Assembly: GCA_002633005.1 (NCBI GenBank)
Contig: NMRA01000920.1
Span: 5,974-35,196 of the forward strand
Source of the DNA: Phoronis australis
Lineage: Eukaryota; Phoronida; Phoronidae
Length of the DNA: 29,223 nucleotides
Direction of reading: 5' to 3'
The notes beneath the pieces were generated by a model. The model ran no database searches. It had not been told where the DNA came from and worked only from the letters and a program-made list of their open reading frames with translations. The translations under genes and the position numbers were made by a program. This document shows positions 1 to 9,375 of the stretch, piece by piece. Each line of letters opens with the position of its first letter. The stretch's first letter is position 1.

Positions 1-1753
1 TTTGATGGTGCCTTACGATTTGTAATTACTCTTAAACAACAGAAAGATTATCCATCATTTTTAAATGACCCAAGTCTTCATATCTTCTATTAGAAGAAAA
101 ACGGTTCCCTCAACCTTAGGTTAGAAGTATGCTTGACAGACCCATGAACCTTTAATCTGAGTTTAAAATTGCTGAAAATATCAAAATTAAAAAGGCTTGA
201 AAATTGGTAACAAAGTTTGAAGTTGTCTCAAAAAACTTGTATATTTTACAGATAAGTGATGCGTTTAAAGAATTGTTATGGCTAGGGATAAAAAATAAAG
301 ACACAGTTTTATGCAATACTCATTATATACACCCTTGGTTTCTGAAAATAGTAATTATTTACTTTTATGTGAAACTGTAAACCAATCACCATATATTTTT
401 GAAAAACAGGGATAACATTTTTGATCCAATCTGGAGTACTTAATTATTCATATTTCAATATTTGTTCCAGGTTCAGTGACATTTTAAGGCCACTTCAAGC
501 TGTATCATATACAAGCTTTGTTACTCCGTTCTCTTCCCACAGCACTTCCACACACCAGCAGTGCTGCATGGCACAATGTGCAAGTCAGTGGCCCTGGAGA
601 AATATGTACTAAGTTACCGTAAGACAATGTGCCAGTGGAGTGTCTGTGTATCCACACGAACTATATCTGACTGCTACACAAATAAGCCTTGTTGGTGAGG
701 ATGCTCTTTCATAGGCAATGAGTCATGTGTGGACAATAGCTTATTTCCTTTCCTGAAAGAAAAATGAGGGACTGAAGCTAACGAAGACCTAGTCACCCTC
801 TGGTATAGTTCAGGGTCTGATTTTGGGCTAAAAACGATTCAAGTGATATGCTGCTGTGTTTACCTTCAAGGGTCTAATTGTGGATGTTATTGAGGCTGAA
901 TGAGGTTACATAGAAAGAAAGCCCCCTTTTGAAACTGGACCTTTTTATAAGCCCTTCTATAAGCCATTGAAACTAGAACCCAGTGAAATGAAAGCCAAAA
1001 GCTGAGTGACATTAAATTTTCCTTTCAGAAGAAAGGCTTTATACCATTGGTAAAAACTTTTCAATTTGGTACAGATTATGGGGAAATGACATTCAGTGAC
1101 TGCATCGATTGTCTTATTGTATGTTTTCAATTCTAGCTAGCTGGATAAGAATCTGCTATGAACAAAATTCGAGAATAAAAAAATTATCAGTGTATTTAAA
1201 AACAAATGGCAAACTGAAAAAGCACAGAAAGAAACAACATTGCGAGGGAGTCCATAATCAGGCATATCAATTTCTGATTTACGTTCAATTCTCTCAGGTT
1301 ATTGCTGAAGGATTGATTTTCACTTTATCCAACGGTGAAGTAGGTGGTCAGGTGGTTGGTTTCAGTTGTTTTTTCTTGCTTGCAACAGAATAGAAATATT
1401 AGCAAATTATAAAAGAAAAGACAAGACAAAACTACTTTTGTAAGGCAGAACATACTTGACATTTCATGTTTATGTGTAGAAACTAATAACCGTTGTACCC
1501 AAGTCTTATTTAATATCTGAATTAAAATATGTGAAACAGGCTAAAAGTGATTTAACAATGTGTATTTTTCATGACACTTAAAATGTGCTTCTGATCTCAA
1601 CAAGTAAAATTCATTCCAGGTGTCAATTTTTTTCCAATACAATGTTACGACATTTACTGAATTAAGGCTTATTCATGTTAATTCGATAACTGAGCTGGTG
1701 GTCCTGGGGGTGGGGTCCACGATAAAATAAGGAAACTCACTCATCTAGAGAAT
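1..1753. other. Intergenic, no gene seen
   Basis: AT-rich sequence with only short, low-complexity open frames on both strands (for example 421-612 and 1109-1393), lacking motifs or splice-compatible partners. The right edge is the presumed 3' untranslated end of the minus-strand gene that follows. Confidence 0.5.
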
Positions 1754-1799
1754 TTTATTGGAAACAGCATAGTTTTGAAGAGAAACTGCTGTGAAAAAG

Positions 1800-2253
1800 T
1801 CACTCTTGACTTCTGTGCATCACGTACCATACACCTCTTATTTTGGGAGCACTCCCACCCAGGACAATATGAATATGTGCTGCAAGCCTACCCGGCATCG
1901 GGTGAGTTTCCAAAAAGAAACACTTAGTTCCACTCAATAAAACTGTTATTCAGTGGGGTAACTGGTGGGAATAACATCACCGAACGATGTTGATAGAAAC
2001 TGATTGCTAAAAACTTACCAAGTAATGTTGTGTAGTCTCCGAATGGAACTGCATAGTCATAGACATAGAGCACACACGGGGCTTCAGCATCCACACACTT
2101 TTTGTCAGTTAGTTGACCCTGTTGACCGCAATTGTCCACGAATATAGTAACCTTAGGTCTTTTGGGAATTTGTGGCCACCTGTCGAAGACTTGCACAAAG
2201 AAATTAGCAGTAATAAGGCTTAGCGCGACGACGTATTTTGATAAAAATTCCAT
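1800..2253 (-). CDS. Two-exon gene for a small secreted protein (~104 aa)
   Basis: Exon 1 is 2253-2019 and exon 2 is 1879-1800, separated by a 139-bp intron (2018-1880) with a strong donor (CTTG|GTAAGT) and an AG acceptor (TTGCAG). Exon 1 leaves one base and exon 2 supplies two, so the frame is kept and the second exon closes with TGA. A minus-strand AATAAA at 1759-1754 lies 41 bases past the stop. The predicted protein starts with a hydrophobic signal-like segment (residues ~5-22). Cysteines follow at 42, 53 and 60, in a context DNCGQQG...KKC...APCVL. That loosely recalls the start of an ML/NPC2-type lipid-binding domain, but the cysteine spacing differs and the protein is shorter than that family (~130-150 aa), so the family is unproven. 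A GCATGCGCA motif (NRF1-like) sits ~33 bases upstream of the ATG. Confidence 0.55.
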
Positions 2254-2285
2254 CTTTTACCAGTTGTTTACATGCAGACAGCCAC

Positions 2286-2294
2286 GCATGCGCA
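2286..2294. promoter_or_regulatory. NRF1-like GCATGCGCA site
   Basis: This is one half-extended copy of the palindromic GCGCATGCGC motif. NRF1 binds such sites near animal transcription starts. It lies 33-41 bases upstream of the ATG of the minus-strand two-exon gene. The same palindrome recurs in the tips of the large foldback element (16205-16214 and 26111-26120). Confidence 0.35.
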
Positions 2295-2927
2295 ATTCAA
2301 TCACCACTAGTACAGCAGCGACACCGCGAGGAGAATTCTCCGAATAGACCCATTTCATGCAAGTGTCTGAAACTACCTTTGAATATATGCAGCATTTATC
2401 ATTTGACCATTTTACTGCGACAAAACAGCTTGCAACCGCATGCATTTACCGTTCGCCACTGTCTGGTCTCGATCCGCACCGGGTCCGATAGGCTGCGGTC
2501 CCGAGTCTGGCAAAATAATTTCTGTCAAAATTTATTCGCCACATTTCTTCAGCAAATTCCATAAAACTGTCCGCAGTTTGATTTTAACAAAATTAAGGCG
2601 CGCTGTCGATTTATTTATCCCCGTTTGCTGGCTGGTAACAGTACGGGCACTGCTCCAGTCGCACTGAGGGTGTGTTCTCGGCCTGGGTTCCTTCCGGGTT
2701 CGCGGCAAGTTCAAAATGGCGGTGTTTCTTCGGGTGCGAATCGTGAGTGGCGCGTTCATTTAAACTGTTTTCGAGTACGGATCGTGTATTAGTTATGGGG
2801 TAGGTACTTCTTGGATCCTTATAACATCTTCTAATCATGTAATAAGGGTTAACAACTTTAATTCCAAGTTCACGTACAACAATCTCGTCTGATTGGTAAT
2901 TACATCGCCCTGGATGCCGCGGGAATA
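2295..2927. other. Intergenic, CpG-containing, no confident gene
   Basis: This stretch is locally richer in CpG than its surroundings and includes an AAAATGGCGG string near 2712, like the YY1-type elements of animal promoters. An open frame on the minus strand (2949-2611, 112 codons) crosses the boundary of the neighbouring transposon end and shows no recognisable domain, so it is not called. Confidence 0.35.
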
Positions 2928-3262
2928 CAGGGACGATAGTGCATCCCACAAAAAGTTACTCATTTCAAAATACAGGAAATAAAATCAAATGAAACATGCA
3001 TATGTGCACATGGAGTTATAAACAACTCATACCATAAGTTTGAAAACGATTCAGTCAAGATAATTTGAACAATGAAAATCTGTCGCTGTTTGCTCGAGTT
3101 TCTCTTACCCGCGGGTGCCATTTTGAGGAAGTTACGTGAAATCACGCATGTTGACGAATAAAAAGTCCAAGGGACACAAATCTTACAAATTTCACCTGAT
3201 ACCGTCTCATGCTATTTTGCAAGTGTCACGCACTAGTGTCACGCGCTTTGCTCAGTCTCACG
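2928..3262 (+). repeat. Left inverted arm of the THAP-type element
   Basis: It pairs in reverse complement with 7189-7525. The inner end runs directly into the hairpin element at ~3256. Confidence 0.6.
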
Positions 3263-4220
3263 CTAGCATTTTGCTTAACTCACGTGACTCAGTTGACTCA
3301 TACTTTGTGGTTATCGCGCGCGAGGTGAAAAAGTAAACTGCAGCCAAAAAAGTGGAGTTCGAATTCTTTGCCAAAGTCATCCTAATTCTCACACTACTAA
3401 GCTTCATCGAAGATATGTATCAAAATAGAAAGGACCAATGATGAAAGTAAACGCTTTTTAAATGATAGTTTGAGTGTGGAATGTATTTTTGACGAGGTGA
3501 AGACTCAAAATCGCCGGGTGACCGGATTTGGGTAACCGCAAGTTTAAAATACATGTAACGAAATGCGTACAGAAAGCGAATAGAAGTATTGTAGCCCCTA
3601 AATGGCCAACCGAGGGGCTACGTGTTGCCTACTCGTTTGAGAGCTCGAAAGCCACATTTCTTGTAGGCTTAATACAGCTAATCAAAACAGAAATATCTCT
3701 GGGCTTCCCTTAGTGATCGAAATTTTGTTTAATGATTTACCACTGAAGGGAGCAGCAGAGATTTCCGAGGGGTTTTCCCGGCCGAGGCCGGGCTTTTTAG
3801 TTACAGGAAGCAGTGGTTACCCGCGCTCTGACTCCCCATGCAGAGTCGAGGCAACACGTAGCCCCTCGGTTGGCAGGTTATAGGGCTACAATACTTCTTA
3901 TCGCTCTCTGTACTAATTTCGTCCGGTGTATTTTCGGGGAACGGGCGGTAGGCCAAATCCGGCCACCGATTAGGAGTTTTCACCTCGTCAAAAATACATT
4001 CCACACTTAAAACTATCACTCAAAAAAGCGCTTACTTTCTTCAGTGGTCCCTTCTACTTCTATCTTCGATGAAGCTTAGTTACGAGAAATCATGCAACTT
4101 TGGCGAAGAATTCCAACTCCACTTTTTTGGCCGTTACCGTTAACTTTTTCACCACCCGCGCGATAACCACAAAGTATTTTAACTGCGTAATGTGAGTTAG
4201 GCAAAGGCTAGAGCGTGAGA
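3256..4220. mobile_element. Hairpin (foldback MITE-like) element, ~965 bp
   Basis: The left half (3256-~3640) is repeated in reverse complement in the right half (~3840-4220). Matching landmarks are TACTTTGTGGTTATCGCGCG (3301) against CGCGCGATAACCACAAAGTA (4158), the AAAAAAGTGGA block, the CTTCATCGAAGAT block, GTGGAATGTATTTTTGACGA against TCGTCAAAAATACATTCCAC, and GAGGGGCTACGTGTTGCC against GGCAACACGTAGCCCCTC. The loop (~3640-3840) holds the short GC-rich palindrome CCCGGCCGAGGCCGGG. No ORF is credible, so it would be non-autonomous. Confidence 0.65.
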
Positions 4221-4642
4221 CCATAGATTATAGACAACAGATTCGCAACTCCGGCATATTCTTACGAGCTGAGATGAACTCTCCTGACCTATCTGCTGCA
4301 GTTTCCGGTCAGTTTAATTTGACGAGAAATACTTGCATCTACTTTACTGTCCAAAACAGCGAAAAAACATTAATTTATATTGATTTCGGTATTGAAACGC
4401 TTTTCAAAGTCTATCAATAGTAGAAGTGTTGGTATTGTGAGTACTTTTGGCAATGCTACTGGTAATTAATTTCAAAATTCAAACTTCGGTTCCGACCCTT
4501 TATGTCGTCTGCTTGCCCAATAGCAGCATAGTTATCGGACAGTTTTTGATTTACGGTTCACATAGGCTTACTGAGAAAACTACGAAAGCGTGTTTATAAA
4601 TCAACATTCTCAAGTGAGCAGTTCTTCTGGGAAGTGTTGAGT

Positions 4643-4689
4643 GGCCCTTAAAAGGCCGTTGGTTGTAGGCAATGGTTCTTAAAAGAACC
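4643..4689 (-). promoter_or_regulatory. Tandem histone-type 3' stem-loops
   Basis: On the minus strand, 4689-4674 reads GGTTCTTTTAAGAACC: a 6-bp stem with a 4-nt loop that fits the metazoan replication-dependent histone mRNA consensus (GGYYYTTHTNARRRCC) at every position. About 16 bases further, 4657-4643 reads GGCCTTTTAAGGGCC, the same fold with one base missing from the left stem. No histone reading frame was seen on either side, so these may be an orphaned histone gene tail or chance palindromes. Confidence 0.35.
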
Positions 4690-5508
4690 GTTGAATAATT
4701 CAACATAAATCACACAGTATACCATGCTCACTCAAGTACTGAAGGTCCTCACTCTTCATTCAAGTTTTCATCTGGGAAGGTTGGATGAAAACAGAGGAGA
4801 TGACAATATCGATGACAGTTGTAACACCTTAGATAGATATTACCGTTCACCAACGTTGTCACGAACCCTGCATCGTTCAGTTCTTGTTCCTGTGTCCATA
4901 AATAATCCTGAACTGTAGGAAAAAAATGACAACACAACGAATCAAATTTCGAAAATCATCGCCTTCGTACGATTCCGTGTTGCTGTCGCCAGACTGATGT
5001 TCTTCTCCAACGTCCATTGTAAAAAATCGACGTTGCAAGTGATGGAAACTTGTCTACGCTCTCGTCCTTTGTTTCTAACCTTTAACCCATTTTTTAATAA
5101 AGGGGTGTACTGTTTTTGTCTCATGTTGATAGTGCATAATCTATGGTTTTACAATGTATTAATCGTGTTAAATGCATATATATGAACTGGTCTCATTGAG
5201 GTGCACAGCAAATAAATTAACTATAACAAATTAAAGTTTTGAAAATATAAAGAGCAGTAACAGACTCCCTAAAAATCAGGCTTGTTTTCGAAAGGTTTGC
5301 GCCATTGGTGATCCGATTGGTTCAATCGCTTGCGGCGGGAAAATGATAGACCCAGTTATTGTGCGCGTGTACACTGTATCAATGCTTTGTATCTTATTCT
5401 TATTTGTCTAATCTGTTGATACAGTAAATTTCCTTATTTATGCCCATCCTGATTTAACCCCGACTTGAGCTCCTTGGGTTCTACCATATTGGGGCTGTCC
5501 AGGGACTC
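4690..5508. other. No gene seen; possible decayed LTR end
   Basis: Only short, uninformative open frames. Near 5485-5508 the string TTGGGGCTGTCCAGGGAC resembles the primer-binding region that follows a retroelement LTR, but no second LTR or pol fragment was found. Confidence 0.3.
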
Positions 5509-5513
5509 ACGTG

Positions 5514-5652
5514 CATGCGCGCACCCAGTCTTCAAAATGGGGGGCTCGAATTCCTGACGTTATGGACCTGTTGTTAACAAGAGAGCGGGCAGACCTTTTT
5601 GCCCACTTCGCCAAATGGGGGGGCTCGAACCCCCCCTCCGAGTGCGCGCATG
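5514..5652 (+). mobile_element. GC-ended MITE, copy 1, with 5-bp TSD
   Basis: The ends are inverted: CATGCGCGCAC at 5514 and GTGCGCGCATG ending at 5652. They are flanked by a perfect direct duplication ACGTG (5509-5513 and 5653-5657). Next to each end is a GGGGGGCTCGAA segment. Length is 139 bp with no coding capacity. It is a non-autonomous DNA element of a family with 5-bp target duplications. Confidence 0.8.
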
Positions 5653-5931
5653 ACGTGGTGCTTACTCGAATGAGTTTCATTTTAGCGGCTATTTCCAATT
5701 GTGTAGGTGAAGTAAATTAACAAAGTGGATGATTATCATCACCGGTATTTCATCATTAGTATTTTTGTCGGCCTCTCAAGTTTTCCGTGGGTCGGGATTG
5801 TCACATCTGTAAGGTAGACGTGTTTCAGTGAACCTCCATGTTTGTGGCGTTATTTATACCTGAAAAAACTTTGAAAAAGAAGCCCGCGTTTAAACCAGGA
5901 GCTTCATTGGGTGCAATTTGTGTAGACGTTT

Positions 5932-6088
5932 CATGCGCGCACCCAGCCTCTAATACGGGGGCTCGGATCTCTGGCAAAGTGGACCTTTTGCCAACAAAAA
6001 GCGTGAGAACTAAAATAAAAAACGGGGTACTGCCTTATTGTGGACTTTCGTCTCTTTCTCTTGGACTTTTCCCCTGGGTGCGCGCATG
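5932..6088 (+). mobile_element. GC-ended MITE, copy 2, with 5-bp TSD
   Basis: The terminal inverted repeat CATGCGCGCACCCAG at 5932 is matched by CTGGGTGCGCGCATG ending at 6088. The flanks are the perfect direct duplication CGTTT (5927-5931 and 6089-6093). It shares the GGGGGCTCG subterminal block with copy 1; the middle differs. Length is 157 bp. Confidence 0.82.
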
Positions 6089-6093
6089 CGTTT

Positions 6094-6684
6094 GTCTACG
6101 TTGCTTGTTTTTATAAAGGTGGGCCTGTCTGCAGCCAACTACGGTAAATTCATAAAAGGTCACGTGCAGTGCAACTCAAGTTCATTACAAATTAAAAATC
6201 CGAACTTTCAAACTGTTTGATCTCAAATCAAAATTATGAAAATGCCACATAAAAGTATGAAATTGAAAATTAGCACACGTCAGCTTCACGTCCCTACCAC
6301 CCCCTTTATCTTGCTTGCTACCTCTTAGGGTTCATTTCCCTTGCTTCCGAGGTTTTTCGTTATTCTGGTATTTTCATAGACTGCAGCGTACTTGGCTAAG
6401 ATGGTTCAAGTTTTGTGCGGCATACAGTCGACATAAATAATTGAGTATGTAACCTGCTGTTGAATTGCGGGATAGATTTTGACAGGTCCAGGTATTTATT
6501 TCTGAAGTATTAATGTAATCTTTATTTATGTTAAAGGTTTTACTAGCGTCCTATTTATTTGTACACGAATGTGAATTTGTTGAAATCGCTGATCCAAATC
6601 CTGGCCAAATCTGCGCATTATGCTGAGACCAACCGTCTGATCAGGGCCACCTAAGAGTAATTTGGTTAATTCGCTCACTAGACT
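6094..6684. other. No gene seen
   Basis: AT-rich filler between the second MITE and a short ORF; no repeat structure recognised. Confidence 0.4.
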
Positions 6685-6816
6685 ATGGCTGAAGGTCCTC
6701 GTAAGGACAAGAGTTCACCAGTCACTACCATTGGAAGAAATTTAGCGGACATTTTTCGTCAAAAAGTTTACCAGATAGTTTTCATCAAAACGGAGAAAAG
6801 AAAAATGGATTTGTGA
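6685..6816 (+). CDS. Short hypothetical ORF (43 aa)
   Basis: Begins in a good initiation context (ACTATGGC) and encodes a basic, polar peptide beginning MAEGPRKDKSS and ending KTEKRKMDL. No domain is recognised. It lies inside the THAP-type block, opposite in strand to the THAP relic and only 8 bases from its end. It could be a first exon or a chance frame. Confidence 0.2.
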   Translation: MAEGPRKDKSSPVTTIGRNLADIFRQKVYQIVFIKTEKRKMDL

Positions 6817-6824
6817 AGACAGGA

Positions 6825-7039
6825 TTAAGTAGTACCAGAGCCTCTTAAAAAACACCCATCTTCGAAGTGACGTGAACATATGTACAAGTTTTTTTGGAAG
6901 AACAACTTCCATTCACGTCGACGCGAGAACATAACTTTTTCTCCCACAGCGGATTTTGGGGTCTCCGTACACTATGGAAGCTAACGCCTCTGCATTTCGC
7001 CTGCGTAGCCGAACAACTGGCCACACAGCAGCCGACCAT
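6825..7039 (-). pseudogene. THAP zinc-finger domain, frameshifted transposase relic
   Basis: The minus-strand frame starts at 7039 (AATCATGG context). It encodes the THAP signature: an N-terminal MVGCCVASC with the first metal-binding cysteines, GVSFHS, PLWEKKL with the conserved tryptophan, and finally CSRHFEDGCF, the C-x2-H pair followed by F. The last motif lies in a different frame from the start. The switch falls at a run of seven T/A at 6889-6895, where one missing base would account for it. After the motif the frame ends at 6825, so the rest of a transposase is absent or in other exons. The location just inside a long terminal repeat fits a P/Kolobok-like transposase N-terminus. Confidence 0.7.
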
Positions 7040-7188
7040 GATTAGCAGACGACGTACTTGCCGGAAATTACACCAGATAATTTAGCCAGGTGTCGCCAGT
7101 GAATAATGACGTAAGGGCTTGTGCGCAAGCTCACAGATTTCGTCCATTGAAAGTATACGGAGTTGGCGGTCCATGTACTATAGTCTAT

Positions 7189-7525
7189 GGTGAGACTGAG
7201 TAAAGCGCGTGACGCTGGCGCGTGACACTTGCAAAATAGCATGATGGGAAGGTATCAGGTGAAATTTGTAAGATGTGTGTCCCGGCTTGGACTTTTTATT
7301 CGTCAACATCCGTGATTTTACGTAACTTGTGGCACTTGGTAAGAGAAACTCGAGCAAACTACGACAGATTTTCATAGATTTGTTCAAATAATCTTCACTG
7401 AATCGCCTAAAGACTGATGGTGTGTATTAATTATAGCTCCATGGGCATAAATGCATTTTTAATTTGATTTTACTTTCTGTATTTTGAAATTCGTAACTTT
7501 TGTGGGGATTGCACTATCGCCCCTG
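7189..7525 (-). repeat. Right inverted arm of the THAP-type element
   Basis: Reverse complement of the left arm at 2928-3262. Its inner neighbour (ACCATAGACTATAG on the minus strand, ~7180) resembles ACCATAGATTATAG at ~4220. This suggests the two segments were once symmetric and that the 3256-4220 hairpin was inserted into the left side. Confidence 0.6.
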
Positions 7526-8200
7526 TGTGATACATTATTGTAATTGCTCGAGCGACATAGCCCTATTTTCCCGTTCCACTAAAAACGCAGTACGTGATTT
7601 TTTGTGGAACCCGCAATTTCCCATTCGTTTGACAAAAAACGCGATTTTTTGCGGCGAGCATTTCACCCTTGCGTTTTGGCATAGACCCGGAAGTTCCGCT
7701 AATTATCCGGATGTCCCGCTTTATAATCCAGTTGTCCCGTTTTCTCTATCCAACAGGTGTTCAGTAAGGGTAATCTGAAAACCTAAGGTACGGAATTGGC
7801 CATTTAACATACTGCTAAAAGTGGAGAGTCATGCATAAATTGAGGTATAACTCTTTTACTGTAACGTATTTTGAAACCAAAATAGCCTGAAGGGCTAACA
7901 TTTGCAAGGTCATCGGGTGTAATGTTAGGTGACAAAAGTTTTGAAAGTACACTTTTATCTTGTCACCATGGTCCATTAAAGTGTACACTACATGACTCTA
8001 GTACCTCAAAATAAATTTTATTATTATATCTTACTTGATTTCAGTGCCTTTAGTGCATAGCTCATAAGAAACACGTAAAAATTGAAAAAAATAACAATTA
8101 TGTACAACGTCATGGGTTGAAGCCTCAGTCGTTCGTCATACTGTTCAGATCAGAGACAAATTTATTAAGAGTGGCGTGAAAGCAAAGTACATTTAGCGCC
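7526..8200. other. No gene seen
   Basis: Contains an open frame (7500-7778, +) without recognisable features and AT-rich DNA around 8000-8100. No repeat or RNA gene recognised. Confidence 0.35.
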
Positions 8201-8206
8201 GAGAAG

Positions 8207-8449
8207 GTTCGTAGAGGGATCAAAAGATGCGTTTCCGGAGGTTGCAGCAACAGCTGATAACGTCTCGGTGTTCCGAAGGACACCAAAGTTGCGCAGAAGT
8301 GGCATCGCTTCGTGCGCCGAACGAGAGTGTGGAACCTCATCGTGGACCAAGCGATTCTGTCCGGGGCCACTCTGTGTTCTGCCCACTTTGAGGACTCGTG
8401 TTTCGACTCCAGTCACAGGAGATGTTACGATGAAGGCCTGGTTCAATAA
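8207..8449 (+). pseudogene. THAP domain fragment with frame damage
   Basis: One plus-strand frame reads GIKRCVSGGCSNS, then two stop codons in a row (TGATAA, 8255-8260), then LGVPKDTKVAQKWHRFVRR, later LCSAHFEDSCFD, and stops at 8447. This is the order of a THAP zinc finger: the N-terminal C-x4-C, the PKD and K-W elements, then C-x2-H-F and CF. In the damaged stretch the neighbouring frame reads ADNVSVFR, the expected continuation, so a pair of compensating small indels rather than true stops explains the break. No transposase body follows. It differs in sequence from the THAP relic at 6825-7039, so two THAP lineages are present within 1.5 kb. Confidence 0.65.
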
Positions 8450-8482
8450 AGGACAATATTTATCATTCAAAAACATCGGCTC

Positions 8483-8731
8483 TTAATTCAGGATCGTCTG
8501 TTGGATGACTGGGTTGACTCGCCTAGCCCGAGGCCGCTTCTCTCGCGGGAGGATCCAGTCCATAAGGCTCAAAGTAGAAAAGTACGCAGCTGGAAGCACA
8601 TCAAACTTGTTCTCGCTTTCGTGCAACCCCATTTCCTCATCCTGGCCACCATTCCCGTACGTTTCTTCATAGTATTCATTCAATTCTTGCTCATAATCGT
8701 CGTCGCTTTCAAATTCACTGCTCTCCGCCAT
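8483..8731 (-). CDS. Hypothetical acidic protein or first exon (82 aa)
   Basis: Starts with ATG in a good context (ACAATGGCGG). The first ~45 residues are strongly acidic and tyrosine-rich (MAESSEFESDDDYEQEL...). The tail is basic (PREKRPRARR). The composition bias looks like real coding and is not mirrored in the other frames. A TGACGTCA (CRE/ATF-type) site lies ~40 bases upstream. No family recognised; it may be exon 1 of a longer gene or an N-terminus of a mobile-element protein. It converges with the THAP fragment on the opposite strand. Confidence 0.35.
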   Translation of the reverse strand: MAESSEFESDDDYEQELNEYYEETYGNGGQDEEMGLHESENKFDVLPAAYFSTLSLMDWILPREKRPRARRVNPVIQQTILN

Positions 8732-8739
8732 TGTTCAAT

Positions 8740-9266
8740 GCTAGTCACTGATCTCTTGTGTTCAACCCATGACGTCACATGGCGGGAAATGTGAAAATTG
8801 GCAAAATTGAAAGAAAAATAAAAATTTCGAGCTAATTACACAAAATAAACATGGGTTTAGCTAAATTTTACGTCATACATTTAGTCTGCGGCCACCGGTA
8901 ATTCAAAATGTGCAAAAATCCATGGTGTGTACTGTTTAACAGTTTCATGTTGACTTGCTGGTCGGTGATCGAATTGCACGAATTGTAATTTTCCTACGAT
9001 AATGGTTTGAGAGTCCGAGTCCACGGTACGTACGAATACACTGTCTGAAACGTCGTCGCCCGATTTGTTTCACTGCTGCTCCACGTTAATAGAGTTGCTC
9101 AGCAAATTTCGGAAATTTACAGAGCAGAACTGGCCTGAACACACTCCCCTCCTCGCTGGTGAAAATGATGGCAGAAGAGAATAATGGGTGTCTTGGGCGA
9201 AAAATGTTCTTTTATACAACAATATTAGCGTCAAACGGCAGATACAACCGTGTAATAACCCATAAA
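8740..9266. other. No gene seen; CRE-like site at its left edge
   Basis: A TGACGTCA palindrome is near 8770. The rest is AT-rich with no recognisable frame. Confidence 0.4.
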
Positions 9267-9288
9267 GTTATCTCACTAGTGAGATAAC
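9267..9288. repeat. Perfect 22-bp palindrome
   Basis: Self-complementary over all 22 bases, centred on CTAG (GTTATCTCA... mirrored). It lies ~13 bases beyond the 3' end of a tRNA-like sequence on the minus strand. It could be a protein-binding site or a hairpin in a SINE tail. Confidence 0.6.
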
Positions 9289-9300
9289 GATTTGGCGGGA

Positions 9301-9371
9301 AACCGAGGACGGGGTCGAACCCGGTACCCTAATATTGCTGGTCGCCGACTTTACCACTACACCAAGCAGCG
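9301..9371 (-). repeat. tRNA-like promoter (SINE head or tRNA pseudogene)
   Basis: On the minus strand, TGGTGTAGTGG (9364-9354) matches the pol III A box and GGTTCGACCCC (9321-9311) matches the B box. Their 43-base spacing is that of an intronless tRNA. When positions 1-7 are laid against 66-72, the acceptor stem pairs poorly (CGCTGCT with CTCGGTT) and the anticodon arm is not convincing, so this is not a working tRNA gene. A tRNA-derived SINE head is the best reading; the body would extend towards lower coordinates. Confidence 0.6.
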
Positions 9372-9375
9372 ACTG

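Larger units (their letters stand above)
2928..7525. mobile_element. DNA-transposon-like block with long inverted ends and a THAP relic
   Basis: The segment from 2928 (CAGGGACGATAGTGC) inward to ~3262 is matched in reverse complement by 7525 (CAGGGGCGATAGTGC) inward to ~7189. Arms are ~340 bp and visibly diverged with small indels. Shared landmarks include AAAATACAG, CATGGAG, GAAAATCTGTCG, TTGCTCGAG, AATAAAAAGTCC and TTTCACCTGATACC. No clean target-site duplication is visible. Just inside the right arm a THAP zinc finger is encoded on the minus strand (7039-6825). THAP domains are the DNA-binding module of P-element and some Kolobok transposases, so the block is best read as a degraded THAP-type transposon with later insertions. 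No catalytic domain was recognised. Confidence 0.55.

Noticed and set aside
2611-2949. 112-codon minus-strand ORF with a CPYC motif near its end
   Set aside because: It crosses the terminal repeat of the THAP-type element and shows no domain, splice partner or biased composition strong enough to call.
5220-5510. Retroelement LTR ending at a primer-binding-site-like TTGGGGCTGTCCAGGGAC
   Set aside because: No second LTR, polypurine tract or gag/pol fragment was found, and the match to a known primer site is partial.
8165-8476. 103-codon minus-strand ORF
   Set aside because: Antisense to the THAP fragment, whose motifs explain the openness.
8501-8794. 97-codon plus-strand ORF with a hydrophobic, membrane-like middle
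   Set aside because: Antisense of the acidic minus-strand ORF; reading acidic codons backwards gives this type of hydrophobic run.
9301-9371. Functional tRNA gene
   Set aside because: A and B boxes are good but the acceptor and anticodon stems do not pair.
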